From Neobacillus sp. Marseille-Q6967 (GTDB taxonomy: Bacteria > Bacillota > Bacilli > Bacillales > Cytobacillaceae), in NCBI RefSeq assembly GCF_946151075.1, contig NZ_OX267715.1, forward strand, positions 2,581,881 to 2,645,880: a stretch of DNA of 64,000 bases. The letters run 5' to 3'. A program made the position numbers and the translations under genes. The notes beneath the pieces were generated by a model, which did not search any database, had not been told where the DNA came from, and worked only from the letters and a program-made list of their open reading frames with translations. The first letter of the stretch is position 1. Each line of letters begins with the position of its first letter. This document shows positions 42,805-51,311 of this stretch, piece after piece.

Positions 42805-43965
42805 CTATTTCACTAGTGAAACGATTTTTTGTGCTCCGTCAGCCATTGATTCAGCAGGAGTGATGGCTAAACCAGACTCAGCAAGAATTTTCTTACCTAA
42901 ATCAACGTTAGTTCCTTCTAAACGGACAACAAGTGGCACGCTTAGTTGAACCTGTTTAGCTGCCTCTACAACACCCTCAGCAATGACATCACATTTCATG
43001 ATTCCGCCAAAGATATTGACAAAAATACCTTTTACATTTGGATCAGAAAGGATAATTTTAAATGCTTCTGTAACTTTCTCAGCTGTTGCACCGCCGCCAA
43101 CATCAAGGAAGTTAGCAGGGTCGCCACCATAGTGCTTAACAATATCCATGGTTGCCATCGCAAGTCCTGCACCATTTACCATACAGCCAATATTTCCATC
43201 CAATGAAATATAGCTTAAATCATATTTAGATGCTTCAATTTCCTTTGGATCTTCTTCTTCGAGATCACGGTATGCAATAACGTCTTTTTGACGATATAGT
43301 GCATTAGAGTCAAAGTTTAATTTTGCATCCAATGCCATAACTTTCCCGTCACCAGTCACAACAAGCGGGTTGATTTCGGCAATTGAGCAATCCTTTTCGA
43401 TATAAGCATTATATAAGCCCATCATGAATTTAACTGCTTGATTGACCAGCTCTTTTGGAATGTTGATATTGAATGCAATTCGGCGAGCCTGATATGGCAT
43501 TAAGCCTAAAACCGGATCAATTTCTTCTTTAAAGATTTTTTCCGGAGTTTTTTCAGCTACTTCTTCAATTTCTGTTCCGCCTTCTTCGGAAGCCATTAGA
43601 ACAACTCGGGAAGTTGCACGGTCTAAGACTAGGCCGACATAATACTCTTTCTTGATATCGCAGCCTTCTTCAATTAATAGGCGCTTTACTTCTTTACCTT
43701 CGGGACCAGTTTGGTGAGTAACCAATGTCTTCCCTAAGATTTCAGTTGCATATGTACGCACTTCATCAAGGTTTTTCGCTACCTTTACCCCGCCGGCTTT
43801 CCCCCTGCCGCCAGCATGGATTTGCGCTTTTACTACACATACTTGTGTGCCTAATTCTTTTGCGGCTTCAACTGCTTCTTCAACCGTGAATGCCACTTTG
43901 CCATTAGGAACGGTTACCCCATATTGTCTGAGGATCTCTTTTCCTTGATACTCATGGATATTCAT
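42805..43965 (-). CDS. sucC: Succinyl-CoA synthetase beta subunit
   Basis: ATP-grasp subunit that binds the nucleotide. It begins MNIHEYQGKEILRQYGV and has the glycine-rich HAGGRGKAGGVKVAK and the later NIFGGIMKCDVIAEG segment of the CoA ligase domain. It has 386 residues. The frame is open to 43992, but AGGAGGATGGGAA before the ATG at 43965 fixes the start. Two possible sigma-A promoters and a cre-like site lie upstream, which would fit carbon catabolite control of the TCA cycle. Confidence 0.97.
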   Translation of the reverse strand: MNIHEYQGKEILRQYGVTVPNGKVAFTVEEAVEAAKELGTQVCVVKAQIHAGGRGKAGGVKVAKNLDEVRTYATEILGKTLVTHQTGPEGKEVKRLLIEEGCDIKKEYYVGLVLDRATSRVVLMASEEGGTEIEEVAEKTPEKIFKEEIDPVLGLMPYQARRIAFNINIPKELVNQAVKFMMGLYNAYIEKDCSIAEINPLVVTGDGKVMALDAKLNFDSNALYRQKDVIAYRDLEEEDPKEIEASKYDLSYISLDGNIGCMVNGAGLAMATMDIVKHYGGDPANFLDVGGGATAEKVTEAFKIILSDPNVKGIFVNIFGGIMKCDVIAEGVVEAAKQVQLSVPLVVRLEGTNVDLGKKILAESGLAITPAESMADGAQKIVSLVK

Positions 43966-44010
43966 TTCCCATCCTCCTATCAAACTCTTCAAAAAATTGA
44001 CTCCGTTTTC

Positions 44011-44039
44011 ATTTTATATAATGAGACAAACCTTGTCCA
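44011..44039 (-). promoter_or_regulatory. Candidate sigma-A promoter P1 of sucCD
   Basis: -35 TGGACA (44039-44034), 17-bp spacer, -10 TAAAAT (44016-44011). The predicted start is about 40 nt before sucC. It is nearer the gene than the second candidate. Confidence 0.5.
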
Positions 44040-44041
44040 CC

Positions 44042-44070
44042 CTTATACAAAAAAATTATATTCATCACAA
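44042..44070 (-). promoter_or_regulatory. Candidate sigma-A promoter P2 of sucCD
   Basis: -35 TTGTGA (44070-44065), 17-bp spacer, -10 TATAAG (44047-44042). It lies just upstream of P1; which is used cannot be told from sequence. Confidence 0.4.
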
Positions 44071-44095
44071 TATTTGGAATATATCTTCTTTAAAA

Positions 44096-44109
44096 ATAAA
44101 GCGCTTTCA
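44096..44109. promoter_or_regulatory. Candidate CcpA-binding cre site upstream of sucC
   Basis: The minus strand reads TGAAAGCGCTTTAT. The cre consensus TGWNANCGNTNWCA is met except the last two bases, and the centre AAAGCGCTTT is a perfect palindrome. It is 26 bp upstream of the P2 -35. Confidence 0.5.
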
Positions 44110-44148
44110 GAGGTTTTTATAGTTAATATTAGGTTTTCAGCAATAATA

Positions 44149-44177
44149 ATAAGAGCTCACTCTTCGTGAGCTCTTAT
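44149..44177 (-). terminator. Hairpin at the end of rnhB
   Basis: Perfect 12-bp stem ATAAGAGCTCAC/GTGAGCTCTTAT that overlaps the rnhB stop codon. The tail TATTATTATTG is a weak T-run, so termination may be leaky. Confidence 0.65.
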
Positions 44178-44944
44178 GTCATTTCCTTTATCGGCGCAAA
44201 GCTTTTCCGATGGCAGGGAGTGATTCCCTTCCTTTCAAGTGCCTGCAGATGTTCCAGGGTTCCGTAGCCCATATTGCGATCAAAACCATAATCAGGATAG
44301 TCTGCTGCCATCTCCGTCATCCAGTTGTCCCTAGCCGTTTTCGCAATAATCGAAGCAGCTGCAATCGAAACACTTTTTGCATCCCCTTTTATAATAGATT
44401 CAGAGGGGTACGGCATCTCCAGTTTCATTGCATCAATTAATAAGAAGTCAGGCTGCGGATTTAAAGATAGGATGGCTGACATCATCGCTTTTTTCGTTGC
44501 CTCGTAAATATTAATACGATCAATTTCTTCCGCACTAATAAAGGAAATCCCTACTGCAACGGCTTTTTCTTTTATAATCTCGGCATATTCCTGCCGCTTA
44601 AGGTTAGTAAGCCTTTTAGAATCGTCAATCCCAGGCAGAAAGAAATCCTTTGGCAGTATGACTGCAGCAGCGACGACAGGCCCAGCTAGTGGCCCTCTGC
44701 CAACCTCATCTACCCCTGCGATATAGTGATAGCCCTCTACCCTATACTTTTTTTCAAAGACATTCATTTCAAGGAATTTTTCTTCTAAAAGCCGCTGGGC
44801 TTCGAACTGTTTACGAAATTTATGTATTAGTTGCTGCACGCCTTTTCGCTCATCATGCTCCAGCCTCTCAAATAAGGGGTCATCCAGAGCGGTAACCTTA
44901 TTGAGCATCTGTTCTATTTCTGCTATCGTTTGTTGAACCTTCAT
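44174..44944 (-). CDS. rnhB: Ribonuclease HII
   Basis: Removes RNA from RNA/DNA hybrids and single ribonucleotides from DNA. The catalytic Asp-Glu pair is in YIAGVDEVGRGPLAGPVVAA, further acidic residues are in DFLLIDAMKL, and the end motif DYPDYGFDRNMGYGT is conserved. It has 256 residues; the N-terminal ~60 residues form the helical extension found in Bacillus RNase HII. A GTG at 44953 lies inside the weak GGGTGAAG box, so the ATG at 44944 is chosen. It follows rbgA; ylqG and ylqH, which in B. subtilis come next, are absent. Confidence 0.95.
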   Translation of the reverse strand: MKVQQTIAEIEQMLNKVTALDDPLFERLEHDERKGVQQLIHKFRKQFEAQRLLEEKFLEMNVFEKKYRVEGYHYIAGVDEVGRGPLAGPVVAAAVILPKDFFLPGIDDSKRLTNLKRQEYAEIIKEKAVAVGISFISAEEIDRINIYEATKKAMMSAILSLNPQPDFLLIDAMKLEMPYPSESIIKGDAKSVSIAAASIIAKTARDNWMTEMAADYPDYGFDRNMGYGTLEHLQALERKGITPCHRKSFAPIKEMT

Positions 44945-45002
44945 TTTCTTCACCCGTTGTAATAATACCCTTAAAAAACCTTTATTTCAATTACAATTAA
45001 TA

Positions 45003-45031
45003 ACAAAAGCTCCCCAGTTTGGGGAGCTTTA
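45003..45031 (-). terminator. Terminator downstream of rbgA
   Basis: AAAGCTCCCC/GGGGAGCTTT with a 5-nt loop, then TTGTTATT on the minus strand; it covers the last codon of rbgA. Confidence 0.78.
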
Positions 45032-45904
45032 ATTTGTACTTTCTTGTGCACTCATAATATCGCTCGGCCGCTCAAACGTTAAAGGACCAAACTTTTCTGT
45101 ACGAATTTCTCTTATAACCAGTTCTGAAACTTTATCGTAGTCTACAATACCGCCGGCTCTAAGACTGCCTCTTAATTCACCGATATGATCAAACATTTCC
45201 ACTACATTTTCCGGAACTGATTCAATCTTATACCGTTCTTTAAGTCTTTCCGGGTAACGCTCTTCCAGGAACTTTAATGAAAAGACAACAAGATCTTGAA
45301 GATTAAGAAGTGTATCTTTAATAGCACCGGTAACAGCCAGCTTTTTCCCTACTTCTTGATCTTCAAATTTTGGCCATAATATTCCAGGAGTATCTAAAAG
45401 CTCTAGTTCCTTTCCTACCTTAATCCACTGTTGCGATTTTGTTACACCAGGTGTATTCCCTGTTTTGGCAATATTTTTTTTAGCTAATCGGTTGATAAGT
45501 GTCGATTTACCTACATTGGGGATTCCCACAATCATCGCTCTTATCGCCCGCGGCTTAACTCCTTTTGCTTTTAGCCTGTCAAATTTTTCTTTTAAAATCT
45601 CATGGGATGCTTTGACAATGTCTTTCATTCCTTCCCCAGCCTGGGAATTAATAGCTAAGGCTTTTATGCCTTTTTCTGCAAAATAGGAAATCCATTCTCT
45701 TGTCACTTCTTTATCTGCCATGTCTGCCTTGTTTAATAACACAAGCCTTGGTTTATGCTGAATAATTTCATCAATCATTGGATTTCTTGAAGAGTAGGGT
45801 ATTCTTGCATCCACCAGCTCAAATATAATATCTACAAGCTTTAATTTTTCCGTGACCTCTCGACGTGCCTTGGCCATATGGCCAGGAAACCATTGAATCG
45901 TCAT
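45029..45904 (-). CDS. rbgA: Ribosome biogenesis GTPase RbgA (YlqF)
   Basis: Essential 50S assembly GTPase. The circularly permuted order is visible: G4 NKAD at residues 58-61 comes before G1 GIPNVGKS at 127-134, and G3 DTPG near 175. It starts MTIQWFPGHMAKARREV, as in the YlqF family. Length is 291 residues. The ATG at 45904 follows GGGAGGTGACTCTTT. It follows lepB by 20 bp. Its 50S target includes steps near proteins such as L16, known from B. subtilis. Confidence 0.96.
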   Translation of the reverse strand: MTIQWFPGHMAKARREVTEKLKLVDIIFELVDARIPYSSRNPMIDEIIQHKPRLVLLNKADMADKEVTREWISYFAEKGIKALAINSQAGEGMKDIVKASHEILKEKFDRLKAKGVKPRAIRAMIVGIPNVGKSTLINRLAKKNIAKTGNTPGVTKSQQWIKVGKELELLDTPGILWPKFEDQEVGKKLAVTGAIKDTLLNLQDLVVFSLKFLEERYPERLKERYKIESVPENVVEMFDHIGELRGSLRAGGIVDYDKVSELVIREIRTEKFGPLTFERPSDIMSAQESTN

Positions 45905-45924
45905 AAAGAGTCACCTCCCAAAAA

Positions 45925-46476
45925 CTATTTCACGATGTGAGCATCTTTGATTGGCCAATAAACAATACTCGTTTTACCAATCACTTTTTCCAATGGGATG
46001 GTTCCAATATGTCTGCTATCCTTACTGAAACGGCGGTTATCTCCCATAACAAATAATTCCCCTTCTGGAACTGTCTGAGTACCGACTCGTGTTTCCTCCA
46101 GGGTAAATGGATCTGTTAACGGTCCTTCTACTTCCTTCTTATATTGGTCCAGATAAGGCTCTTCATATGCTTTCCCATTTACGTATAATGTATCATCTTT
46201 ATATTCAATCCGGTCACCCGGCAGCCCGATTACACGTTTTATGTAGTCCTTTTCCTCTGGTGCGTGAAAAACAATAATATCAAACCGCTCTGGCTCACCA
46301 ATTTTATAACTTAATTTATTTACAATCATTCGATCTTGATGCTGTAATGTCGGCATCATCGATAAACCGTCGACTACAATCGGCGCAAAAAGAAAGTATC
46401 GAATAATGGCAGCAAGCGCTACTGCAATTAATAAAGCCTTTGTCCATTCCCAGAGTTCATTTTTCTTTCTTGTCAT
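45925..46476 (-). CDS. lepB: Type I signal peptidase
   Basis: Membrane serine/lysine protease that removes signal peptides at the outer face of the membrane. A single N-terminal helix (ALLIAVALAAIIRYFLF) is followed by the catalytic Ser39 in VDGLSMMPTL and Lys80 in KDYIKRVIGLPGD. The late box MGDNRRFSKDSRHIG is conserved. Length is 183 residues, the short Gram-positive SipS-type. A GTG 7 codons upstream has no ribosome binding site; GGGGAACAGAAT precedes the ATG at 46476. Its place between rplS and rbgA is not seen in B. subtilis but, as I recall, occurs in other Bacillus groups. Confidence 0.94.
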   Translation of the reverse strand: MTRKKNELWEWTKALLIAVALAAIIRYFLFAPIVVDGLSMMPTLQHQDRMIVNKLSYKIGEPERFDIIVFHAPEEKDYIKRVIGLPGDRIEYKDDTLYVNGKAYEEPYLDQYKKEVEGPLTDPFTLEETRVGTQTVPEGELFVMGDNRRFSKDSRHIGTIPLEKVIGKTSIVYWPIKDAHIVK

Positions 46477-46608
46477 ATTCTGTTCCCCACCAATCACTTA
46501 AAAAGAATGTCTACTCACTTTATTTTACATAAATACTTGATATTAAACACGATGGGATTCTGTTTTTAATAAAACTTTAATATTTTAAAACAGCAAAAAG
46601 AGTATGTA

Positions 46609-46638
46609 CAAAAAAAGAGCTTGCAGAGCAAGCTCTTT
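46609..46638 (-). terminator. Terminator downstream of rplS
   Basis: AAAGAGCTTGC/GCAAGCTCTTT with a 3-nt loop, then a T-run on the minus strand. Confidence 0.9.
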
Positions 46639-46643
46639 CTTGA

Positions 46644-46988
46644 TTATCGAATTTCTTTAATACGAGCTTTCTTACCACGAAGCTTACGTAGGTAGTAAAG
46701 CTTAGCACGGCGAACTTTACCGCGACGAATCACTTCAAGTTTCGCAATTTTTGGTGTGTGAACAGGGAAAGTACGCTCAACGCCTACTCCGTAAGAAACT
46801 TTACGAACTGTGAAAGTTTCGCTGATTCCACCACCACGACGCTTAATCACTACACCTTCGAATAACTGAATACGCTCACGAGTACCCTCGATAACTTTAA
46901 CGTGTACACGTACAGTATCACCAGGACGGAACGCAGGTAGATCAGAACGAAGTTGTTCTTTTGTGATTTCTTCGATTAATTTATGCAT
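46644..46988 (-). CDS. rplS: 50S ribosomal protein L19
   Basis: L19 lies at the subunit interface of the 50S. The 114 residues begin MHKLIEEITKEQLRSDLPAFRPGD and end with the basic GKVRRAKLYYLRKLRGKKARIKEIR. The frame is open 12 codons further, but GAAGGAGTTGAAAACG and the family start favour the ATG at 46988. A separate promoter and structured leader follow the trmD stop, so rplS can be expressed independently of rpsP-rimM-trmD. Confidence 0.98.
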   Translation of the reverse strand: MHKLIEEITKEQLRSDLPAFRPGDTVRVHVKVIEGTRERIQLFEGVVIKRRGGGISETFTVRKVSYGVGVERTFPVHTPKIAKLEVIRRGKVRRAKLYYLRKLRGKKARIKEIR

Positions 46989-47093
46989 CGTTTTCAACTC
47001 CTTCCAACAGACGCTCATGCACATCTATTTCATATTATTGCAGCGGAACATCTTTATAAGACCAACCTGAACAAATGCCCAGCTTAAGTCACA
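46989..47093 (-). promoter_or_regulatory. Probable L19 leader RNA
   Basis: About 105 nt between the predicted transcription start and the rplS ATG. An L19 leader motif is known upstream of rplS in Bacillus; I assign this by position and by the GC-richer CTTAAGCTGGGC and CCGCTGCAA segments. I have not folded it or compared it with a covariance model. Confidence 0.4.
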
Positions 47094-47099
47094 AGAAGT

Positions 47100-47128
47100 A
47101 TCATAACATAAAAGACAATCTCATGCAA
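47100..47128 (-). promoter_or_regulatory. Candidate promoter of rplS
   Basis: -35 TTGCAT (47128-47123), 17-bp spacer, -10 TATGAT (47105-47100) with a TGt extension. It starts a few bases after the trmD stop codon. Confidence 0.55.
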
Positions 47129-47131
47129 TAA

Positions 47132-47875
47132 TTACTTATCTTCTTTTTTTATTTCATAAAGCCATTTTTCCTGATCTTTTGTTAGTTCCATTTTCTCTAA
47201 CAAATCCGGCCGTCTGGCTAGTGTCCGTCTTAAAGATTCTTTATTACGCCACTCTTCAATCAATTTATGGTTACCTGACAAGAGTACTTCAGGGACCTTC
47301 AATCCCCGAAAATCTGCTGGTCTAGTGTAATGCGGGTGTTCTAAGAGGCCTGTACTGAAGGAGTCTTTCATATGAGACTCTTCATTCCCTAAAACTTCCG
47401 GCAACAAGCGGACAACGCTGTCGATCACAACCATGGCACCGAGCTCTCCGCCTGTCAGTACATAATCACCGATAGAAATTTCATCCGTTATAATATGGCC
47501 GCGAATTCTCTCATCATAACCTTCATAGTGTCCGCAAATAAAAATTAGATGTTCCTCTTTTGAGAGCTCCTCTGCTTTCCGCTGATTATATCTTTCACCC
47601 TGGGGGCATAGGAGGATAACTCTTGTATTAGCAGCCTCTGCCTGCTTTGTCAGGTCCTCGACCGCATCAAAAATAGGCTGCGGCTTTAATACCATTCCAG
47701 CACCGCCTCCATACGGGTAATCATCCACCGACTGATGTTTGTTATCAGCATAATCACGAAAATTTACAACATTATATTGAACAGCCGATTTCTCGGCTGC
47801 CTTATGTAAAATAGAATGACCAAACACACCAGAGAACATCTCCGGGAATAAGGTTAATACATCGATCTTCATCAT
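47132..47875 (-). CDS. trmD: tRNA (guanine-37-N1) methyltransferase
   Basis: SPOUT-class knotted methyltransferase that makes m1G37 next to the anticodon to prevent frameshifting. MMKIDVLTLFPEMFSGVFGHSIL is the usual start; the knot and AdoMet site are in ICGHYEGYDERIRG and ISIGDYVLTGGELGAM. Length is 247 residues. The ATG at 47875 overlaps the rimM TGA by 4 nt, with GGAAGGG eight bases before it, so the genes are coupled. It follows rimM and precedes rplS, the conserved order. Confidence 0.97.
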   Translation of the reverse strand: MMKIDVLTLFPEMFSGVFGHSILHKAAEKSAVQYNVVNFRDYADNKHQSVDDYPYGGGAGMVLKPQPIFDAVEDLTKQAEAANTRVILLCPQGERYNQRKAEELSKEEHLIFICGHYEGYDERIRGHIITDEISIGDYVLTGGELGAMVVIDSVVRLLPEVLGNEESHMKDSFSTGLLEHPHYTRPADFRGLKVPEVLLSGNHKLIEEWRNKESLRRTLARRPDLLEKMELTKDQEKWLYEIKKEDK

Positions 47876-48390
47876 GAAAGTAACCCTTCCATCGGTTCAA
47901 TTAAAATCACTTTTTCTTTCACATCTACTTTTTTCACTACATCTTCTATATAAGGAATTAATAGTTCTTTACCGCCTTTTCCTTTCACTACCCAGACATC
48001 ATTCGCACCTGGAGATAGAATTTCTGTTACCTTTCCAAGCTCTTCTCCGTTTACTGTTGCAACCAAACAGCCTATGATTTCGTGGTAGTAATACTCGCCC
48101 TCATTCAGGTCTCCCAGTTGATCTTCTGATATTTTTAGAATACCCTCTCTAAACTTCTCAACCTCGTTAATATTTTCGAACCCCTCAAAAGTTAATAAAT
48201 CAAAGTTTTTGTGTGTTCGGTGGCTTTTGACCGTTAACTCAATCGGTGTATTTGATTTCGGCATGAACAAATACAATCTTTTGCCGGCTTTATATCGTTC
48301 CTCGGGGAAATCCGTTCGAGAAATAACTCTAACCTCTCCTCTTATTCCATGGGTATTTACGATTTTACCGACATTAAACCATTTTTCCAT
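47872..48390 (-). CDS. rimM: Ribosome maturation factor RimM
   Basis: Assists 30S head assembly by binding S19 and 16S rRNA. The N-terminal RimM barrel starts KWFNVGKIVNTHGIRGEVRV, and the C-terminal PRC-barrel begins near YYYHEIIGCLVATVNGEELGKV and ends LIPYIEDVVKKVDVKEKVI. Length is 172 residues. It starts 4 bp after the ylqD stop and overlaps trmD by 4 nt, so the ylqD-rimM-trmD chain is tightly packed. Confidence 0.95.
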   Translation of the reverse strand: MEKWFNVGKIVNTHGIRGEVRVISRTDFPEERYKAGKRLYLFMPKSNTPIELTVKSHRTHKNFDLLTFEGFENINEVEKFREGILKISEDQLGDLNEGEYYYHEIIGCLVATVNGEELGKVTEILSPGANDVWVVKGKGGKELLIPYIEDVVKKVDVKEKVILIEPMEGLLS

Positions 48391-48393
48391 TGT

Positions 48394-48786
48394 TTATTCA
48401 CCTCGTATTTCTTCAATGATGCCATCCTTTATGATAATAACAGGCTGTCCGATTCGTTCATCCCATACGTCCCCAACCTTAACTTCAACGAGGGCCTGAA
48501 CCTCTTTTTCCTTTAACTCACTGCCTATTGGTAGCATATGTAATTGTTCAATTTGAAACTCAAAAAGCTTTTCTTTTTCTTCCCGCTTTCTTAGTTCCTT
48601 TTCAAAGTGTTGTTTTAAAGCGCTTGGTTGAAACTTTTTAGTTCTTTCTAGTTTCTTTAACTCGAATTGAAGCTGTTGATATTCTTTTTGCATTTGCAGT
48701 TTCCCCGCAAAATATTTTTCAAGCAGCTTCTGTTTACTGGTTTCTGTTAGTATTTGTTTCACCACAACCGTTTGAATCATTTGCAC
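48394..48786 (-). CDS. ylqD: YlqD family protein
   Basis: A 130-residue protein with a strongly helical, charged middle (about 30-95, probable coiled coil with KEYQQLQFELKKLER) and a small C-terminal beta part ending VIIIKDGIIEEIRGE. It matches the Bacillaceae YlqD family, function unknown. The GTG at 48786 is seven bases from AGGGAGG; the ATG two codons later is too far from it, and the family start MxxIQTV agrees with the GTG. It lies between khpA and rimM. Confidence 0.85.
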   Translation of the reverse strand: MQMIQTVVVKQILTETSKQKLLEKYFAGKLQMQKEYQQLQFELKKLERTKKFQPSALKQHFEKELRKREEKEKLFEFQIEQLHMLPIGSELKEKEVQALVEVKVGDVWDERIGQPVIIIKDGIIEEIRGE

Positions 48787-48840
48787 AAGATTGCCTCCCT
48801 AAAGCTATTTTGTCCGAGTTCCTCTGCTTTTCTAAGATAG

Positions 48841-48872
48841 CAAAAAAGAGAGGATTATAAACCCTCCCTTTT
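48841..48872 (-). terminator. Hairpin terminator between khpA and ylqD
   Basis: AAAGGGAGGG pairs with CCTCTCTTT (wobble allowed), 8-nt loop, then TTTTTTG on the minus strand. It splits rpsP-khpA from ylqD-rimM-trmD, perhaps only partly. Confidence 0.75.
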
Positions 48873-48888
48873 ATCTAGATGCAAAAAG

Positions 48889-49119
48889 CTATTCACCAAT
48901 TTCGAGAAATATTTTCTTTTGTTGTGATGATCCTGCTGCATAAACAACAGTTCTAACGGCCTTTGCAACCCGCCCCTGCTTGCCAATTACCTTTCCCATG
49001 TCAGTCTTATTGACGGTTAACTGGTAGGTAATGCGCTGATCTTCCTCGACAACATCCACACGGACATCATCAGGAAAATCAACAAGAGGCTTAACAATCG
49101 TTTCGATTAATTGTTTCAT
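48889..49119 (-). CDS. khpA: KH-domain RNA-binding protein KhpA
   Basis: A 76-residue single KH domain with the GxxG loop in MGKVIGKQGRVAKAVRTVV. KhpA partners with KhpB/Jag in other Firmicutes and has been linked to sRNA binding and cell elongation. MKQLIETIVKPLVDFPDDV is the typical start. The ATG at 49119 has only a weak upstream GTGAGCG, so translation may depend on rpsP 13 bp upstream. A terminator follows. Confidence 0.93.
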   Translation of the reverse strand: MKQLIETIVKPLVDFPDDVRVDVVEEDQRITYQLTVNKTDMGKVIGKQGRVAKAVRTVVYAAGSSQQKKIFLEIGE

Positions 49120-49132
49120 AATCGCTCACTAA

Positions 49133-49405
49133 TTACTTGCTAAGTTTAGCATTATGGAATTTCTCCATGATGCCTTCGTTAGAGAAAAGGTTACGAACTG
49201 TATCAGATGGTTTTGCACCATTTTGTAACCATTTAAGAGCTAATTCTTCGTTGATGTCAACAATTGCTGGTTGAGCAACTGGATTGTAAGTTCCAACTGT
49301 TTCGATGAAACGTCCATCACGTGGTGAACGAGAATCTGCTACTACAATACGATAGAAAGGAGTTTTCTTAGCTCCCATACGCTTTAAACGAATTTTAACT
49401 GCCAT
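49133..49405 (-). CDS. rpsP: 30S ribosomal protein S16
   Basis: 90-residue small-subunit protein beginning MAVKIRLKRMGAKKTPFYRIVVADSRSPRDG, the S16 signature. The frame stays open 11 codons further, but GGAGGTG before the ATG at 49405 marks the start. It follows ffh after about 120 bp and heads the rpsP-khpA segment. The conserved ffh-rpsP-khpA-rimM-trmD-rplS order links SRP targeting with ribosome production. Confidence 0.98.
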   Translation of the reverse strand: MAVKIRLKRMGAKKTPFYRIVVADSRSPRDGRFIETVGTYNPVAQPAIVDINEELALKWLQNGAKPSDTVRNLFSNEGIMEKFHNAKLSK

Positions 49406-49524
49406 TTTAAATAAGCACCTCCGAATAGTTTCACACAAGATAGTATATTATCAATTATTAAATCATTTGTAAAGTGTTTTTTCTTTACAGATAGTATTAC
49501 CAATTTTAAACAGGCATAAACAAA

Positions 49525-50877
49525 CTAGAAAGGTTTAAAAGGGAATTTGAATCCGCCTTTTTTCTTGGCTTTTTGCTGCATTCCTGTCATTTGTTTCATC
49601 ATTTTCTTCATATCCTCAAACTGCTTTAATAAACGATTTACTTCTGGAACGGTCCTGCCGCTTCCTTTGGCAATCCTTTTTTTACGACTTGAGTTTAGAA
49701 TTTCAGGATGTGTTTTCTCTTGCATCGTCATCGACCGAATAATTGCTTCGACATGGGCAATCTGTTTCTCGTCGATTTGAATATTGTTTAAACCTTTGAT
49801 TTTGTTTGCACCAGGCATCATCTTTAACAGTTCATCGAGCGGCCCTAGATTCCGGACCTGACCAAGCTGCTCAAGAAAATCGTCGAGCGTAAAGCTCGCT
49901 GTCCGCATTTTCTGCTCCAATTCCTTCGCTTTTTCCTCATCGACATTTGCCTGCGCCTTTTCAATGAGGGTAAGGACATCACCCATCCCCAGGATTCTTG
50001 AAGCCATCCGTTCAGGATGAAATGCCTCTAATGCATCCATCTTTTCCCCTAAACCAACGAACTTGATTGGTGTTTGGGTAACGGCACGTATCGAAAGTGC
50101 TGCCCCGCCACGAGTGTCCCCATCTAGCTTTGTTAAAACAACACCCGTTAAACCTAGCTGCTCATTAAAGCTTTGCGCTACATTTACAGCATCCTGACCT
50201 GTCATCGCATCTACCACTAGGAAGATTTCATCTGGCTTTGTCAGCTCTTTAATGTCCTTTAGCTCGTCCATTAATGCTTCATCAACATGTAAACGACCCG
50301 CCGTATCGATTAAGACATAATCATGATGTTCTTCTTTCGCTTTCGCTATAGCTTGTTTAGCTATTTCAACAGGGCTGACCTGATCTCCTAATGAGAAAAC
50401 AGGCATGTCTAATTGTTTCCCAAGTGTTTGCAGCTGTTTAATGGCAGCTGGTCGATAAATATCTGCTGCTACAAGCATCGGTTTACGATTATACTTTTTA
50501 CGAAGTAAATTGGCCAGCTTTCCAGTAGTAGTGGTTTTACCAGCACCTTGTAGTCCGACCATCATAATGACAGTAGGTGGACGATTCGAGGCGGCAATTT
50601 TACTTTGCTCCCCACCCATTAGTTCAGTCAATTCCTCATTAACAATTTTAATGATTTGCTGACCTGGTGTTAAGCTTTTCAATACCTCTTGTCCTACTGC
50701 ACGTTCACTGACTTTTTTTACAAAATCTTTCACTACCTTGAAGTTAACGTCTGCCTCTAGTAGAGCAAGACGCACTTCGCGCATCATTTCTTTTACATCC
50801 GCTTCCGAGACCTTGCCTTTTCCACGGATTTTTTGGATGGTATTCTGCAGTCGGTCGGCTAATCCTTCAAATGCCAT
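49525..50877 (-). CDS. ffh: Signal recognition particle protein Ffh
   Basis: SRP GTPase that binds signal sequences and SRP RNA and docks at FtsY. The N domain (1-85) is followed by the G domain with G1 GLQGAGKT at 108-115, DTAGRLHVDE, and TKLDGDTRGG. The C-terminal M domain (about 300-440) is Met-rich, ending KKMMKQMTGMQQKAKKKGGFKFPFKPF, and has the SRP RNA-binding RIAKGSGRTVPEVNRLLKQFE. Length is 450 residues. The ATG at 50877 follows AGGAGG. It starts 12 bp after ylxM. Confidence 0.98.
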   Translation of the reverse strand: MAFEGLADRLQNTIQKIRGKGKVSEADVKEMMREVRLALLEADVNFKVVKDFVKKVSERAVGQEVLKSLTPGQQIIKIVNEELTELMGGEQSKIAASNRPPTVIMMVGLQGAGKTTTTGKLANLLRKKYNRKPMLVAADIYRPAAIKQLQTLGKQLDMPVFSLGDQVSPVEIAKQAIAKAKEEHHDYVLIDTAGRLHVDEALMDELKDIKELTKPDEIFLVVDAMTGQDAVNVAQSFNEQLGLTGVVLTKLDGDTRGGAALSIRAVTQTPIKFVGLGEKMDALEAFHPERMASRILGMGDVLTLIEKAQANVDEEKAKELEQKMRTASFTLDDFLEQLGQVRNLGPLDELLKMMPGANKIKGLNNIQIDEKQIAHVEAIIRSMTMQEKTHPEILNSSRKKRIAKGSGRTVPEVNRLLKQFEDMKKMMKQMTGMQQKAKKKGGFKFPFKPF

Positions 50878-50889
50878 TCATGCCGCCTC

Positions 50890-51222
50890 CTAATCTAATT
50901 TCTCAAGCTCGGCAACCACTTCGAGCATTGCCTGCTTTGAAGGGTGTTCTTCTTTTAACAATTCTCTAACATCTCTTAAAAGCCTGCTGCGCTCTTGAAA
51001 TTTAAGAAATAATAACAGCTTTTCCTCATACTCCTCGAGCATTGCTTCAGTCCGCTTTATGTTATCATAAACTGCCTGCCGGCTTACATCGTACTCTTCG
51101 GCAATTTCTCCGAGCGAGTAATCATCCAAGTAATAGAGAGACATATAGCTTTGTTGCTTTGGGGTTAACAACGAATGATAAAAATCATATAGATAATTCA
51201 TCCGTGTTGTTTTTTCAAGCAT
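50890..51222 (-). CDS. ylxM: UPF0122 helix-turn-helix protein YlxM
   Basis: A 110-residue all-helical protein with a sigma-factor-like helix-turn-helix: LTPKQQSYMSLYYLDDYSLGEIAEEYDVSRQAVYDNIKRTE. YlxM is always next to ffh and ftsY and is thought to take part in the SRP pathway; in streptococci it binds Ffh and SRP RNA. No other function is known to me. The ATG at 51222 follows AAGGGAGGGATTAGC. It lies 12 bp before ffh and about 90 bp after ftsY. Confidence 0.92.
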   Translation of the reverse strand: MLEKTTRMNYLYDFYHSLLTPKQQSYMSLYYLDDYSLGEIAEEYDVSRQAVYDNIKRTEAMLEEYEEKLLLFLKFQERSRLLRDVRELLKEEHPSKQAMLEVVAELEKLD

Positions 51223-51311
51223 GCTAATCCCTCCCTTGTTAAGTGAAAAGCCTTTACAAAAGTAGTTTACACAGACATCACTTGTCTGTCAAGAAAATAT
51301 CTTTACAACCA

